NCBI GenBank assembly: GCA_965215855.1
Contig: CBDCER010000003.1
Span: 2,356,001 to 2,420,000 of the forward strand
Length of the DNA: 64,000 nucleotides
Direction of reading: 5' to 3'
Source of the DNA: J027 sp965215855
GTDB taxonomy: Bacteria > Chloroflexota > Anaerolineae > Aggregatilineales > J027
Shown: positions 15,640 through 24,888 of the stretch, in pieces
Position numbering within the stretch: the stretch's first letter is position 1
Layout: the number at the start of each line of letters is the position of its first letter
Notes under the pieces: generated by a model
Databases searched by the model: none
Told to the model about the DNA's origin: nothing
The model's input: the letters and a program-made list of their open reading frames with translations, nothing else
Position numbers and translations under genes: made by a program

Positions 15640-17637
15640 ATGAAACGAGTTCTTTCTAGTCTCATAGTTCTGACTCTCGTTATCGCTATGGGCATCGGTG
15701 GCTTGACGTCATCATTTGCCGCTGATTCGGAGCTGGATAGTACAACGCCGAGCCGTCAAGGAACGCTGAAAGTCGGTTTGGTGACTGATGTCGGCCAGGT
15801 TGACGATGCCAGCTTCAACCAGAGCGCCTGGGAAGGTGTATTGCGTGCCCAGGACGAATTGGGGGCTGAGGTCGATTTCATTGAGACACAAGACCCCACC
15901 GACTATGCCAACAATATCGCTGTATTTGTCGAACAAGATTATGACATCATCGTGACTGTTGGTTTTGCACTGGGCGAAGCGACGGTGGAAGCCGCTGCCG
16001 CTTATCCCGATGTTCATTTCATCGGCGTTGACCAGTTCCAGGTAGAGGCTATTCCCAACGTCACTGGCCTGATTTTCCCCGAAGATAAGTCTGGTTTTCT
16101 GGCAGGTGTGCTGGCCGCTGGCCTGACTGAAAGTGGTATTATCGCTGCTGTATTGGGCACTGATCAGGTGCCGCCCGTTGTGGCCTTCAAAGAAGGTTAT
16201 GAAGCTGGCGCGGCATGGGCCGCCGAAATCCTGGGACGCGATATTGAATTCATCAGCACCTATCATCCCGGCGGCCTGGATGTAGCTTTCACCGACCCGG
16301 CCTGGGGCGCTGCTACCGCACGCCAGGCGCTGGATCAAGGGGCCGACGTCATATTTGCGGCGGGTGGCAAGACTGGCAACGGCGGCCTGATTGAGGTGGC
16401 TGCCGCGTCTGCTGAGGGCAACCCGCCCTACTGCATCGGTGTTGATACCGACCAGTGGAATACTGTCCCCGAAGCACACCCATGCCTGGTTTCCAGCGCC
16501 ATGAAGATCATCGACGGCGGTGTTTTCAACTTAATCCAGGCCTATGTGGAGGGCACGATTGAGGGTGGCAACTATCTAGGTGAGGCGGCGCTGGCCCCCT
16601 TCCACGATTTTGCTGACGCTGTGCCAGCCGATGTTGTAGCCTTAATCAATCAGGCTAATGCTGGTCTGCGGACTGGTGCTGTCTTGACTTGCTACAATCT
16701 TGATTTGAGCGACCTGAGCATTGGTTTGGTGACTGATGTCGGCCAGGTAGACGATGGTAGCTTCAATGAAAGCGCCTGGAATGGTGTTTTGGCAGCGTCT
16801 CGGTGTGGAGCCGAAGTTGATTTCATTGAAACACAGGACCCCACTGACTATGCCAATAACATTGCTACCTTCGCGGAAGAAGGGGCAGACATTATCGTGA
16901 CTGTTGGTTTCGCGCTGGGCGAGGCGACGGCAGAAGCAGCAGCAGCTTATCCTGACATTCGTTTCATTGGCGTGGATCAGTTCCAGGTTGAGGCAGTGCC
17001 AGGCGTAACGGGTCTCATCTTCCCAGAAGATCAGGCCGGCTTCCTGGCTGGCTATCTGGCCGCTAACCTGAGTGAAACTGGTACGATTGCGGCTGTGTTA
17101 GGCACAGACCAGGTTCCGCCAGTAGTCGCCTTTAACGAAGGTTACCGTAACGGGGCGGTGTATGCTAACCCGGACATTAATCTCATCAGCACCTATCATC
17201 CAGGTGGGCTGGACATTGCCTTTACCGACCCGGCATGGGGTGCGGCGACCGCTCGTCAGGCCTTAGATCAGGGTGCTGATGTAATTTTCGCTGCTGGTGG
17301 TAAGACCGGTAACGGTGGTTTGATCGAAGTTGCTGCGGCTGCGGCTGAGGGCAATCCGCCCTACTGCATCGGTGTCGATACCGACCAGTGGTTGACCGTC
17401 CCCGAAGCACATCCCTGCCTCGTTTCCAGCGCCACGAAGATCATCGACGGCGGTCTGGCGACGTTGATTGTGCAGCATCAAAACGGCACAATTCAAGATG
17501 GCAACTATGTGGGTCTGGTGGGCCTGGCCCCCTTCCACAACTTCGATGATGCTATTCCGGCAGAATTGAAAGCCGAACTGGAGCAGTTAGCAATTGATCT
17601 GGCGTCGGGTCGCATTTCAACGGGCTACGGCAGCTAG
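15640..17637 (+). CDS. Tandem BMP (PnrA/basic membrane protein)-family substrate-binding protein
   Basis: A 665-residue secreted protein with a signal peptide (residues 1-28, ending SSFAAD; no lipobox Cys). It contains two full-length BMP-family periplasmic-binding domains in tandem, about residues 45-345 and 361-660. Each begins with a copy of GLVTDVGQVDDxSFNxSAW and contains IETQDPTDYANNIA, TVGFALGEAT, GVDQFQVEA, LGTDQVPPVVAF and FAAGGKTGNGGLIE. The domains match with an offset of 316 codons, and many stretches are nearly identical even in DNA. BMP proteins such as PnrA bind nucleosides for ABC import; the ligand here is not known. No permease or ATPase gene is adjacent. Expression is probably controlled by the structured leader. 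Confidence 0.9.
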   Translation: MKRVLSSLIVLTLVIAMGIGGLTSSFAADSELDSTTPSRQGTLKVGLVTDVGQVDDASFNQSAWEGVLRAQDELGAEVDFIETQDPTDYANNIAVFVEQDYDIIVTVGFALGEATVEAAAAYPDVHFIGVDQFQVEAIPNVTGLIFPEDKSGFLAGVLAAGLTESGIIAAVLGTDQVPPVVAFKEGYEAGAAWAAEILGRDIEFISTYHPGGLDVAFTDPAWGAATARQALDQGADVIFAAGGKTGNGGLIEVAAASAEGNPPYCIGVDTDQWNTVPEAHPCLVSSAMKIIDGGVFNLIQAYVEGTIEGGNYLGEAALAPFHDFADAVPADVVALINQANAGLRTGAVLTCYNLDLSDLSIGLVTDVGQVDDGSFNESAWNGVLAASRCGAEVDFIETQDPTDYANNIATFAEEGADIIVTVGFALGEATAEAAAAYPDIRFIGVDQFQVEAVPGVTGLIFPEDQAGFLAGYLAANLSETGTIAAVLGTDQVPPVVAFNEGYRNGAVYANPDINLISTYHPGGLDIAFTDPAWGAATARQALDQGADVIFAAGGKTGNGGLIEVAAAAAEGNPPYCIGVDTDQWLTVPEAHPCLVSSATKIIDGGLATLIVQHQNGTIQDGNYVGLVGLAPFHNFDDAIPAELKAELEQLAIDLASGRISTGYGS

Positions 17638-17663
17638 TAGTCGCCAAATAAGAATTTAGTCAG

Positions 17664-17700
17664 CAGCGGGGGAGTTCGTTACTCCTCCGCTGTTTGGTTT
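17664..17700. terminator. Terminator between BMP gene and convergent membrane-protein gene
   Basis: CAGCGGGGGAGT, loop TCGTT, ACTCCTCCGCTG makes a 12-pair stem with one G-U pair, followed on the plus strand by TTTGGTTT. It overlaps the last codons of the minus-strand gene. Confidence 0.75.
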
Positions 17701-18218
17701 CCAGCTCCATCCTCCAGATATTCCAGCGACAACAATTGTTGGCTCTCTGCCAGATAATAGATCACCGTCGGTTGGCCTTCGGTTGCCATATCATAAAGAA
17801 AACGTGGCACAGGAAATAATGCATCACCAATGCCTAGATAATAATTACGGGTGTTGGGGGGATGATCTTTGACGAGTGTCCCTTGTATAGCATCAGCTTC
17901 GCCACGCGCCAGATCTTCGCGCACTGTCCGGTGTTGCTTTCGGATGTTCATGGTAGCACGTACATACCCCAATAACCAAATACCAATCAATATCAATATA
18001 ATGATACGTACCATCGGATAGCTCAAGATCAACGCCAGTATGATTAATGGTAACGTCATCAGCGACCACAGACACCCCATTCCAATCCAAACAGCCTGCA
18101 TTTGTCCCAAGATTCGCGCTCGTTGGTGTTCACTGATACGCCCGTCTCGGTTCGTTTCAATATCATTGGTTTCCAAATAAAGAGCTACTTTCAACGCATT
18201 ATTCAAGCTATCCGACAT
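17679..18218 (-). CDS. Small membrane protein of unknown function
   Basis: A 179-residue protein with two adjacent transmembrane helices, about residues 46-68 and 70-90 (LWSLMTLPLIILALILS and IIILILIGIWLLGYV). The N-terminal 45 residues are charged and helical. The C-terminal part from residue 95 is soluble and contains RNYYLGIGDALFPVPRFLYD and a beta-rich VIYYLAESQQLLSLEYLE, suggesting a small cytoplasmic domain. I do not recognise the family. It is transcribed alone, toward the BMP gene, and the kbl gene diverges from it 111 bases away. Confidence 0.7.
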   Translation of the reverse strand: MSDSLNNALKVALYLETNDIETNRDGRISEHQRARILGQMQAVWIGMGCLWSLMTLPLIILALILSYPMVRIIILILIGIWLLGYVRATMNIRKQHRTVREDLARGEADAIQGTLVKDHPPNTRNYYLGIGDALFPVPRFLYDMATEGQPTVIYYLAESQQLLSLEYLEDGAGNQTAEE

Positions 18219-18329
18219 GATCTTATTCCCGTCTTTATGTGCAAACTATCACGGTCAATGATACCGTGTTCCTGCCGTGTTAAAATGGTGGATGTCATCC
18301 CATGTGCAAAACTATAAGGAGTCTTTTGA

Positions 18330-19517
18330 ATGGAGAATAAAACTGCTTATCTGGCAGAACAATTGCAAGAACTCCGCGATCAGGGATTGTTCAACACCAT
18401 TCGTACCATTGAAAGCCCAATGGAAGGACGAATCGTGGTTGATGGTAGGGCGGTGATCAATTTCTGTGCCAACAATTACCTGGGATTGGCGAATCACCCT
18501 CAATTGGTCGCGGCGGCTAAACAAGCAATTGATGATTATGGCATTGGCCCAGGCGCAGTGCGAACCATCGCCGGAACGATGTCGCTGCATAGTCAACTTG
18601 AGGAACGTCTTGCCAAGTTTAAGGGTGCGGAAGATGTTATTACATTGCAAAGCGGCTTTGCTGCGAATCTAGCGACCATACCGGCCCTGGTGGGACGCAG
18701 CGATGCTATTCTGTCCGATGCCCTCAATCATGCCAGTATCATTGATGGCTGTCGCCTGAGCCGCGCTAAAATCATCGCCTATGCTCATAATGATCCGGCT
18801 GATTTGCGAGCCAAGATTAAAGAGGCGAAAGCCGGTCGTGAATATAACCGCTATCTGATCATTAGTGATGGCGTTTTCAGTATGGATGGCGACATTGCGC
18901 CACTGCCTGCTCTCTATGAAGTCGCGCAGGAATTCGATGCATTACTGATGGTGGATGATGCTCATGGCGAAGGTGTGCTGGGTAAAGGTGGGCGCGGTAT
19001 TGTCGATCATTTTGATCTGCATGGTAAGGTCGATATTGAGGTTGGTACGATGAGTAAGGCATTCGGCGTCATGGGGGGCATCGTGGCTGGTAAGAAGATC
19101 ATTATCGACTGGCTACGGCAACGTGGACGTCCGTTTTTGTTCTCCAGTGCCCTGACCGTGCCTGATACCGCTGCTTGTCTGGAGGCGGTTGATCTGTTGG
19201 AAAAATCGACTGAATTGGTGGATCGTTTGTGGTCCAATGCTGACCACTTTAAGACTGGTATGAATAACTTGGGCTTCGATACAGGGCAAACTGAGACCCC
19301 GATTGTGCCAGTGATGTTGAAGGATGAGAAATTGACGCAAGAATTCAGTCGTCAGTTGTTTGAAAACGGCGTATTTGCGATGGCAATTGCTTTCCCGACA
19401 GTGGCACGCGGCGCGGCTCGCATTCGGGTGATGAATACGGCTGCCCACACGACCGATGATATTGATGAAGCGTTAGGTATTTTTGAGAAAGTGGGCAAGA
19501 GTCTTGGCGTCATCTAA
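18330..19517 (+). CDS. kbl: Glycine C-acetyltransferase (2-amino-3-ketobutyrate CoA ligase)
   Basis: A 395-residue alpha-oxoamine synthase with PLP. The N-terminus has the family's NFCANNYLGLANHPQLV, then GAGAVRTIAGTMSLHSQLE-type glycine-rich and substrate contacts, MVDDAHGEGVLG (PLP-ring Asp and His), and GTMSKAFGVMGG with the PLP lysine near residue 240. Kbl cleaves 2-amino-3-oxobutyrate with CoA to glycine and acetyl-CoA in threonine catabolism. The sequence fits Kbl better than BioF or HemA, but no tdh gene is present in the window, so the assignment rests on sequence pattern. The ATG at 18330 has AAGGAG upstream. The NUDIX gene overlaps its 3' end. Confidence 0.9.
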   Translation: MENKTAYLAEQLQELRDQGLFNTIRTIESPMEGRIVVDGRAVINFCANNYLGLANHPQLVAAAKQAIDDYGIGPGAVRTIAGTMSLHSQLEERLAKFKGAEDVITLQSGFAANLATIPALVGRSDAILSDALNHASIIDGCRLSRAKIIAYAHNDPADLRAKIKEAKAGREYNRYLIISDGVFSMDGDIAPLPALYEVAQEFDALLMVDDAHGEGVLGKGGRGIVDHFDLHGKVDIEVGTMSKAFGVMGGIVAGKKIIIDWLRQRGRPFLFSSALTVPDTAACLEAVDLLEKSTELVDRLWSNADHFKTGMNNLGFDTGQTETPIVPVMLKDEKLTQEFSRQLFENGVFAMAIAFPTVARGAARIRVMNTAAHTTDDIDEALGIFEKVGKSLGVI

Positions 19518-20148
19518 TCATCCATGGCTACACTGGGCCAGAGCAATTCAGGCTATTACGCAGACCGGAATGCACTATACCGAAAACCCATTTGATATGG
19601 AACGATACCAGCAATTGCAGGCTATTGCGACTAAGATGCTGGCGGCACATAGCAATGCTTCAGTCACGCAGGTGCAGGGATTATTCGACCAGCAGGCCGG
19701 AGCCACCACCCCCAAGGTCGATGTGCGGGGCGTGGTCTTTCGGGAAAATGCAATTCTGTTGGTCAGAGAACGTCAGGATAGCGGACGCTGGACACTTCCG
19801 GGCGGTTGGGCAGATGTGAACGAGCCGCCGAGTGCTGCCGTTGTCCGAGAAGTTCGTGAGGAATCAGGTTATGAGACTCGCGCTGTGAAGTTGCTGGCTG
19901 TGTATGATCGTGATTTGCATGGACATCCACCGCATCCATTCCACATCTACAAGTTGTTTTTTCTATGCGAGCTAATCGGTGGCTCACCCTTGATCAGTAT
20001 CGAGACTGACGGCGCGGAATTCTTTACCGCCGAGGCAATTCCCGAAGACCTCTCGCTGGGGCGCGTCACCGATGCTCAACTGCGTCGCCTATTCGAACAT
20101 TACTATAACCCCGATTTGCCAACCGACTTTGACTACCAATCGGGATAG
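19483..20148 (+). CDS. NUDIX hydrolase with NUDIX_N-type helical domain
   Basis: A protein of up to 221 residues. The N-terminal part, PWLHWARAIQAITQTGMHY with FDMERYQQLQAIATKMLA, is the helical domain found before NUDIX folds in ADP-ribose/sugar-type hydrolases. The NUDIX box is complete: GGWADVNEPPSAAVVREVREESG, with the catalytic REVREE. Family members split nucleoside diphosphates linked to another moiety. The start is uncertain because the N-terminal domain overlaps the kbl end; ATG 19483 or TTG 19504 are candidates. The last two codons and the stop come from the group II intron: without it the frame would end after DYQ with TAA. Confidence 0.88.
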   Translation: MRKWARVLASSNHPWLHWARAIQAITQTGMHYTENPFDMERYQQLQAIATKMLAAHSNASVTQVQGLFDQQAGATTPKVDVRGVVFRENAILLVRERQDSGRWTLPGGWADVNEPPSAAVVREVREESGYETRAVKLLAVYDRDLHGHPPHPFHIYKLFFLCELIGGSPLISIETDGAEFFTAEAIPEDLSLGRVTDAQLRRLFEHYYNPDLPTDFDYQSG

Positions 20149-20206
20149 GGGACGGGCGACCGCCCCCTCCCACACCACCGGACATGCGGGTCCGCATCCG
20201 GCGGTT
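20139..20206 (-). ncRNA. Domains V and VI of the group II intron
   Basis: Domain V lies at 20173-20206: on the minus strand GAACCGCCGGATGCGG, loop ACC, CGCATGTCCGGTGGTG, including the catalytic CGC near the base. Domain VI follows at 20139-20172 as a GC-rich hairpin (GGGAGGGGGCGG / CCCGTCCCCTATCCC) with an unpaired A near the 3' side as the likely branch point, eight bases or so from the end. Confidence 0.8.
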
Positions 20207-20209
20207 CGG

Positions 20210-21604
20210 TCAAGTATGACGAAGATTGTACTGTTGAACGAGACTTTTCAGTCCAAAGGTCTGCCAAAAGGCATTATTGAGCGCACGATGTAGCCAGGGA
20301 GAATTGGACAGACGCCAATCACCTTGACTTGTCCCGGCGTTCAACTTCGCCCAATGTTCCGGTACTTCCAGACGTCGCAGATTACGATAACGGTTCTTGG
20401 GCGTCTTCCACTGTTTCCAGCAAAGTTGCCGTAACCGTCTTCGTAACCACTCATCCAGTCGTTGCAAATGGCCGCGAGCGTCCGCCAGCGCATAGTAATT
20501 CACCCAACCAACCGTATACTGATTGAGCGTATCGCGTATGTCTTCTAACGAGCGTCCACTGTTGCGCCGTGTCATTCCTCGAAGGCGACGTTTGGCACGT
20601 TCCAGGCTTTGCGGTGCGATACGAATACCGACCCCACCGCCTGCTCTTCAATAGAAGCTAAAACCCAGAAACTTGCGCTTTACAGCCAAATCAACCGCAC
20701 TTTTCTCACGGTTGACCTGCAAACGCATTCGGCCTTCGATGAAACGGCACGTACTTGCCATCACGCGCTCCGCTGCCCGTTTGCTCTGCACGAAGATGTT
20801 GCAATCATCGGCATAGCGCACAAACCGGTGGCCGCGTTCCGCCAACTGCTCGTCCAGTTCGGTCAGCACAATGTTACTCAATAACGGTGACAATGGCCCA
20901 CCCTGCGGTGTCCCCTTGTCCGTGTCAGTGTACATGCCGCCGACCATCACCCCGGACTTCAGATAGGCATTTACCAGTCTCAGCACCCGCTTGTCGTCTA
21001 TCATAGTCTTCATTCGCGCCATCAAGCGGTCATGGTTCACCGTGTCGAAAAACTGCGCCAGATCAATGTCCACTACCCAGGTGTATCCCGCTGCTATCGT
21101 CTTCTGCGCCGCTTTCACGGCATCATGGGCACTACGCCCTGGTCGGAAACCATAGCTATGCGGGCTGAATGTCTTCTCAAAGATCGGGCTGAGTACCTGG
21201 TGTATTGCCTGTTGGATCATTCGGTCGAGCACGGTTGGTATGCCTAACTGCCGTGTTCCACCATTCGGCTTCGGGATTTCCACCCGCTTCACTGGACTGG
21301 GCACATAACTCTCCCGTTCCAGTTTGGCGCGTATCCCTTCCCAATGCTCGCGGAGATGGTCGGGCAGTTCTGATACCGTCATTCCGTCTATCCCCGCGGC
21401 TCCCTTGTTTCGCTGCACTTTTTCCAGTGCTGTGAACAGGTTTCCACGACTGAATATCCGTTCCCACAGACTTGCTTCGTGTTGAGGTCTTTCCTGTCTT
21501 TCCATTTGTTCCAGTCGTGGCCTTGGCCCCGCACGCTTATCCCCAGCCGCCAGCTTTCCTTCCACGTTTGGCTCAGTCTCCCTGAGTTTCGGCTGTCCTA
21601 CCAC
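20210..21604 (-). pseudogene. ltrA: Group II intron reverse transcriptase/maturase with an in-frame TGA
   Basis: One continuous frame of 465 codons is interrupted only by TGA at codon 319 (20648-20650). The first part (318 residues) holds RT domains 0-7: the palm motif FVRYADDCNIF is intact, with QGGPLSPLLSNIVL and VDIDLAQFFDTVNHD. After the TGA the same frame continues with RIAPQSLERAKRRL and the maturase X domain, WVNYYALADARGHLQRLDEWLRRRLR. No En (HNH) domain follows, as in class C introns. Most likely a Trp codon TGG became TGA, leaving a broken maturase. Read-through by the selenocysteine tRNA is possible in principle but has no support. The initiation codon is probably further in than 21604, near MERQERPQHEASLWERI. 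Confidence 0.85.
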
Positions 21605-22015
21605 GTCTCTACGCCTTTCTCCTCAACTTCTTTTCCGTTCAGCCCTTCGCCCTGTAGTTGGCTTTCACCAACCGCCCCGGATGGTCGTTACCCCATCGAC
21701 TACTACGGCCTCGGCTGACTTCTGACATTCAAAAAAACGCCAGACCTCCCCGGATAAGGTACGATAACTTTCCTCCAAGCCCTGCCACGTTTACATCACG
21801 CCACTTCTGTCCGTTGGGGCTTTACTGTCTCGTGCCAGCTTACCCGGCGCGTCATGCCTCTTTACGTGGTTCCTGTCCGTCAGGTCTGGATTTTGCCCTC
21901 CGGCTTCCTCTCCACATCTGCTCGCGCTCGATGCAGTTGCCTTCGGCTAGTGGTTCGTCGGACTAACGCCCACAGCGGACTTTCACCGCCTAGTTATCGC
22001 CCATGCCGGGCGTAC

Positions 22016-22050
22016 ATAAAAATGCCCGATGTGAAAATGACATCGGGCAT
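22016..22050 (-). terminator. Terminator of clpC; target of the group II intron
   Basis: ATGCCCGATGT, a seven-base loop and ACATCGGGCAT form an 11-pair perfect stem. On the minus strand it is followed by TTTTTAT, at which point the intron begins. It lies 25 bases after the clpC stop. Before insertion it also ended the NUDIX transcript. Confidence 0.85.
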
Positions 22051-22075
22051 GAGTTTTCTTGGTTAAGAACAGCGG

Positions 22076-24691
22076 TTAGTTCATGGGAGTAGCCGTCTGT
22101 TCCTGTTCTCCGGCTTCGATCTCGGCTTCTTGATCCTCATCTATAGACTGCTCTGCATCAAACAAGAGGTTCTTGTCCTCGTCCAGATCCACAATCACGG
22201 TGGAGTGAGGCGAGAATTCGCCGGATAGGATGCCATCGGAGAGGCGGTCTTCAAGCAGATTGGTAATCACCCTGCGCAACGGACGAGCGCCATATTCAGG
22301 ATCGTAGCCTTCTTCACCCATGTAGGCGCGTGCCACATCGGTAACCTTGAGATCGAGGTTGTGTTCCTGCATCAGATCACGTACCTCGTCCAGCCGCAGA
22401 TCAACGATCTTGTTGATTTCATCTTTGGTCAGCGACCGGAAGACGACGATTCCATCCAGGCGATTGAGGAATTCAGGCCGGAAGTGGCGGCGGATTTCAT
22501 CCAACACACGCTTCTTCATGTCTTCGTAGGCTTGTTCAGCTTCCACATCCTCATCAGTCTGTACTTCAAAGCCCAGTGATGTCCCGCGTTTGATGACATC
22601 GGCCCCGATGTTGCTGGTCATGACGATAATTGCATTGCGGAAGTCTACCTGACGTCCGCGTGCATCAGAGAGATGCCCTTCATCCATGATTTGCAGGAGC
22701 ATATTCAAGGCTTCAGGATGGGCTTTCTCTACCTCATCGAAGACCACAATACTGTATGGACGACGGCGGATGGCTTCGGTCAGTTGTCCAGCATCTTCAT
22801 AGCCGATGTAGCCTGGCGGCGCACCAGTCAGGCGGGCGACGGTGTGGCGTTCCATGAATTCGCTCATATCTAGTTGGACTAGAGCCTCTTCGCTGCCAAA
22901 TAGGAATTCAGCCAGAGCCTTCGACAGCTCAGTCTTGCCGACACCCGTGGGGCCAAGGAAGACAAAGGAGCCAATCGGGCGGCGAGGGTCTTTCAGACCA
23001 GCCCGTGAACGCCGCACGGCTTTGCTGATGGCGACAATCGCTTCGTGCTGACCGATGATGCGTTTATGCAATTCCTCCTCCATCCGTAGAAGGCGTTGTG
23101 ATTCTTCTTCGGCAATTGTCGTGACAGGAATACCGGTTAGCATACCCAAGACTTCGGCCACGTCTTCGGCCATCAAGCGGGGTTTCTGGGTGTCGGGATT
23201 CCAACTGGCCTTGAAGCTGGCTAATTGTGTCTCGACTTCTTCCATTTGACCATGTAATTCTTTCAGACGGTTGTCATAGTCGCTGGTTTTTTCGGAATCC
23301 TGCTCCTGTGTTTGCTCCAGCTCTTCAATATCGTTTTGAAGCGAGTAACGTCGTTTTTCGGTACGACGATAACGAGTGCTGTCAGGACTCTTATACATCC
23401 GCACACGGCTGGAGGATTCGTCAATCAAGTCAATAGCTTTATCCGGCAGGAAGCGATCCGGTAGATACCGTGATGACAGATTGGCTGATGCTTCAATGGC
23501 TTCGTCAGAAATCTCCAAGTCATGATGATCTTCGTAGGCTTTCTTGATGCCATGTAGGATTTCGACGGTCTGCTCGATGGTAGGTTCTTCGACCAGCACC
23601 TTCTGGAAACGACGTTCAAGAGCCGCATCATTCTCGATATGCTTGCGATATTCATCGAGGGTGGTGGCCCCAATACACTGTAATTCTCCACGGGCAAGCG
23701 CAGGCTTCAGAATGTTAGCTGCATCCACACTGCTACCCGCCGAGCCTGCCCCAACCAGCATGTGTACTTCGTCAATAAACAAAATGCTGTCCGAAGATTT
23801 CAGTTCCTCTACAACACGTTTCAGGCGTTCCTCAAACTGGCCGCGATACATCGTGCCAGCTACCAGGCTGCCAACATCCAATTGCAGGACGCGTTTGCTC
23901 AAAAGCGGGGATGGAGCCTCGCGAGCCACGATGCGTTGAGCCAGACCTTCGACAATTGCTGTCTTACCGACACCAGGTTCACCGATCAATGCCGGGTTGT
24001 TCTTAGTCCGACGGCTCAGGATTTGGATGACACGCTCAATTTCCATTTCGCGGCCAATGACCGGGTCTAGTTTGTTTTCCTCGGCCATGAGAGTTAAATC
24101 GGTCGCCAATTGGTCAATTAAGGGAGTTGTACTCTTGCTGGATTTCTCACGTGATCGCGAGCTGCGGGAAGACCCTTCACTGCGGGTGGTTTCACGGCGG
24201 GTGGGGAATTCGCGGCGGTTGCGTTCGGGATCCTCCTGAAGGATACGTTTGGTTTGATTACGAACATCAACCGGGTTGATATCCAAGCGTTTCAGGACTT
24301 CAATGGCAACACCATCGGTTTGACGTACCAACCCCAGCAGCAAATGTTCCGTACCAATGTAATGATGTCCTAGACGGCGGGCCTCATCAACGGCTAATTC
24401 AAGCACTTTCTTGGTACTGGGGGAAAGATCCATTTGTACTGAACCTGCGGCACGCTTTGAGTTGGTCATACGCTCGACCAACTCTTCCACCCGGCGCTGA
24501 TCAAGCCCTAGTTCACTCAGGACACGTCCCGCGACGCCACCTTCCTCCCGCATCAATCCGAGGAGCAGATGTTCGGTCCCGATATAGCTGTGCTGCATAC
24601 GCTCGGCTTCTTCTTGTGCCAGGCTCAATACCCGGCGTGCCCGCTGCGTGAATCGTTCCATTTTGTTACCTTGGTTACGCTGCTCTGGCAT
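22076..24691 (-). CDS. clpC: ATP-dependent Clp protease ATP-binding subunit ClpC
   Basis: HSP100 unfoldase of 871 residues that feeds proteins to ClpP. The N-domain holds two Clp repeats, each with HSYIGTEHLLLGLMREE-type sequence (about residues 15-80 and 90-155). AAA domain 1 has Walker A GEPGVGKTA and Walker B ILFIDEVHMLVGAG. A coiled-coil middle segment follows (about 455-515). AAA domain 2 has GPTGVGKTE, VVFDEVEKAHPEA and the sensor-2 YGARPLRR. The acidic C-tail is longer than usual. The start at 24691 is fixed by AGGAGAAC eight bases before the ATG; a longer frame to 24805 has no ribosome-binding site. No mcsA, mcsB or ctsR is adjacent. Confidence 0.96.
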   Translation of the reverse strand: MPEQRNQGNKMERFTQRARRVLSLAQEEAERMQHSYIGTEHLLLGLMREEGGVAGRVLSELGLDQRRVEELVERMTNSKRAAGSVQMDLSPSTKKVLELAVDEARRLGHHYIGTEHLLLGLVRQTDGVAIEVLKRLDINPVDVRNQTKRILQEDPERNRREFPTRRETTRSEGSSRSSRSREKSSKSTTPLIDQLATDLTLMAEENKLDPVIGREMEIERVIQILSRRTKNNPALIGEPGVGKTAIVEGLAQRIVAREAPSPLLSKRVLQLDVGSLVAGTMYRGQFEERLKRVVEELKSSDSILFIDEVHMLVGAGSAGSSVDAANILKPALARGELQCIGATTLDEYRKHIENDAALERRFQKVLVEEPTIEQTVEILHGIKKAYEDHHDLEISDEAIEASANLSSRYLPDRFLPDKAIDLIDESSSRVRMYKSPDSTRYRRTEKRRYSLQNDIEELEQTQEQDSEKTSDYDNRLKELHGQMEEVETQLASFKASWNPDTQKPRLMAEDVAEVLGMLTGIPVTTIAEEESQRLLRMEEELHKRIIGQHEAIVAISKAVRRSRAGLKDPRRPIGSFVFLGPTGVGKTELSKALAEFLFGSEEALVQLDMSEFMERHTVARLTGAPPGYIGYEDAGQLTEAIRRRPYSIVVFDEVEKAHPEALNMLLQIMDEGHLSDARGRQVDFRNAIIVMTSNIGADVIKRGTSLGFEVQTDEDVEAEQAYEDMKKRVLDEIRRHFRPEFLNRLDGIVVFRSLTKDEINKIVDLRLDEVRDLMQEHNLDLKVTDVARAYMGEEGYDPEYGARPLRRVITNLLEDRLSDGILSGEFSPHSTVIVDLDEDKNLLFDAEQSIDEDQEAEIEAGEQEQTATPMN

Positions 24692-24888
24692 GTTTTGTTC
24701 TCCTCTGGATCTTACCTGTCCACATAGTCCACTGAAAATAAAAGTGGTGTGTGGGAGACAATTATGTTTATACCCAAAAAAACCACGAACTGCTAGCCAG
24801 ATCAATCTACATATTAAGTTTGACGAAATTTAGACGGAAAATCCTACACAGCAAACTATAAAATCTTTATAAGTAATTTTAGAAAACA

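Larger units (their letters stand above)
20139..22015 (-). mobile_element. Group II intron, class C type
   Basis: On the minus strand the element begins GTACGCCCGGCATGGGCG (5' end at 22015), a variant of the GUGYG-type intron start, and ends at 20139 after domain VI with the CCCGAT 3' end. A 400-base structured 5' RNA region, a reverse transcriptase gene and a domain V/VI pair are in the expected order. It sits directly behind the T tract of the clpC terminator, the classic target of bacterial class C (IIC) introns, and the reverse transcriptase lacks the En endonuclease domain as in that class. Joining the flanks restores a normal TAA stop for the NUDIX gene, which supports both boundaries. 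Confidence 0.88.

Noticed and set aside
15540..15640. Guanidine-III or purine riboswitch in the BMP leader (GGACAAG and a pseudoknot-like GG/CC pattern)
   Set aside because: Loop lengths and the conserved cores of those classes do not fit. Left as an unclassified leader.
20611..20650. A hairpin (GCGGTG/CACCGC) seven bases after the TGA in the reverse transcriptase, which could look like a SECIS element
   Set aside because: The stem is short, the loop lacks the GU apical pair and spacing of known bacterial SECIS, and group II reverse transcriptases are not selenoproteins. A TGG to TGA mutation is simpler.
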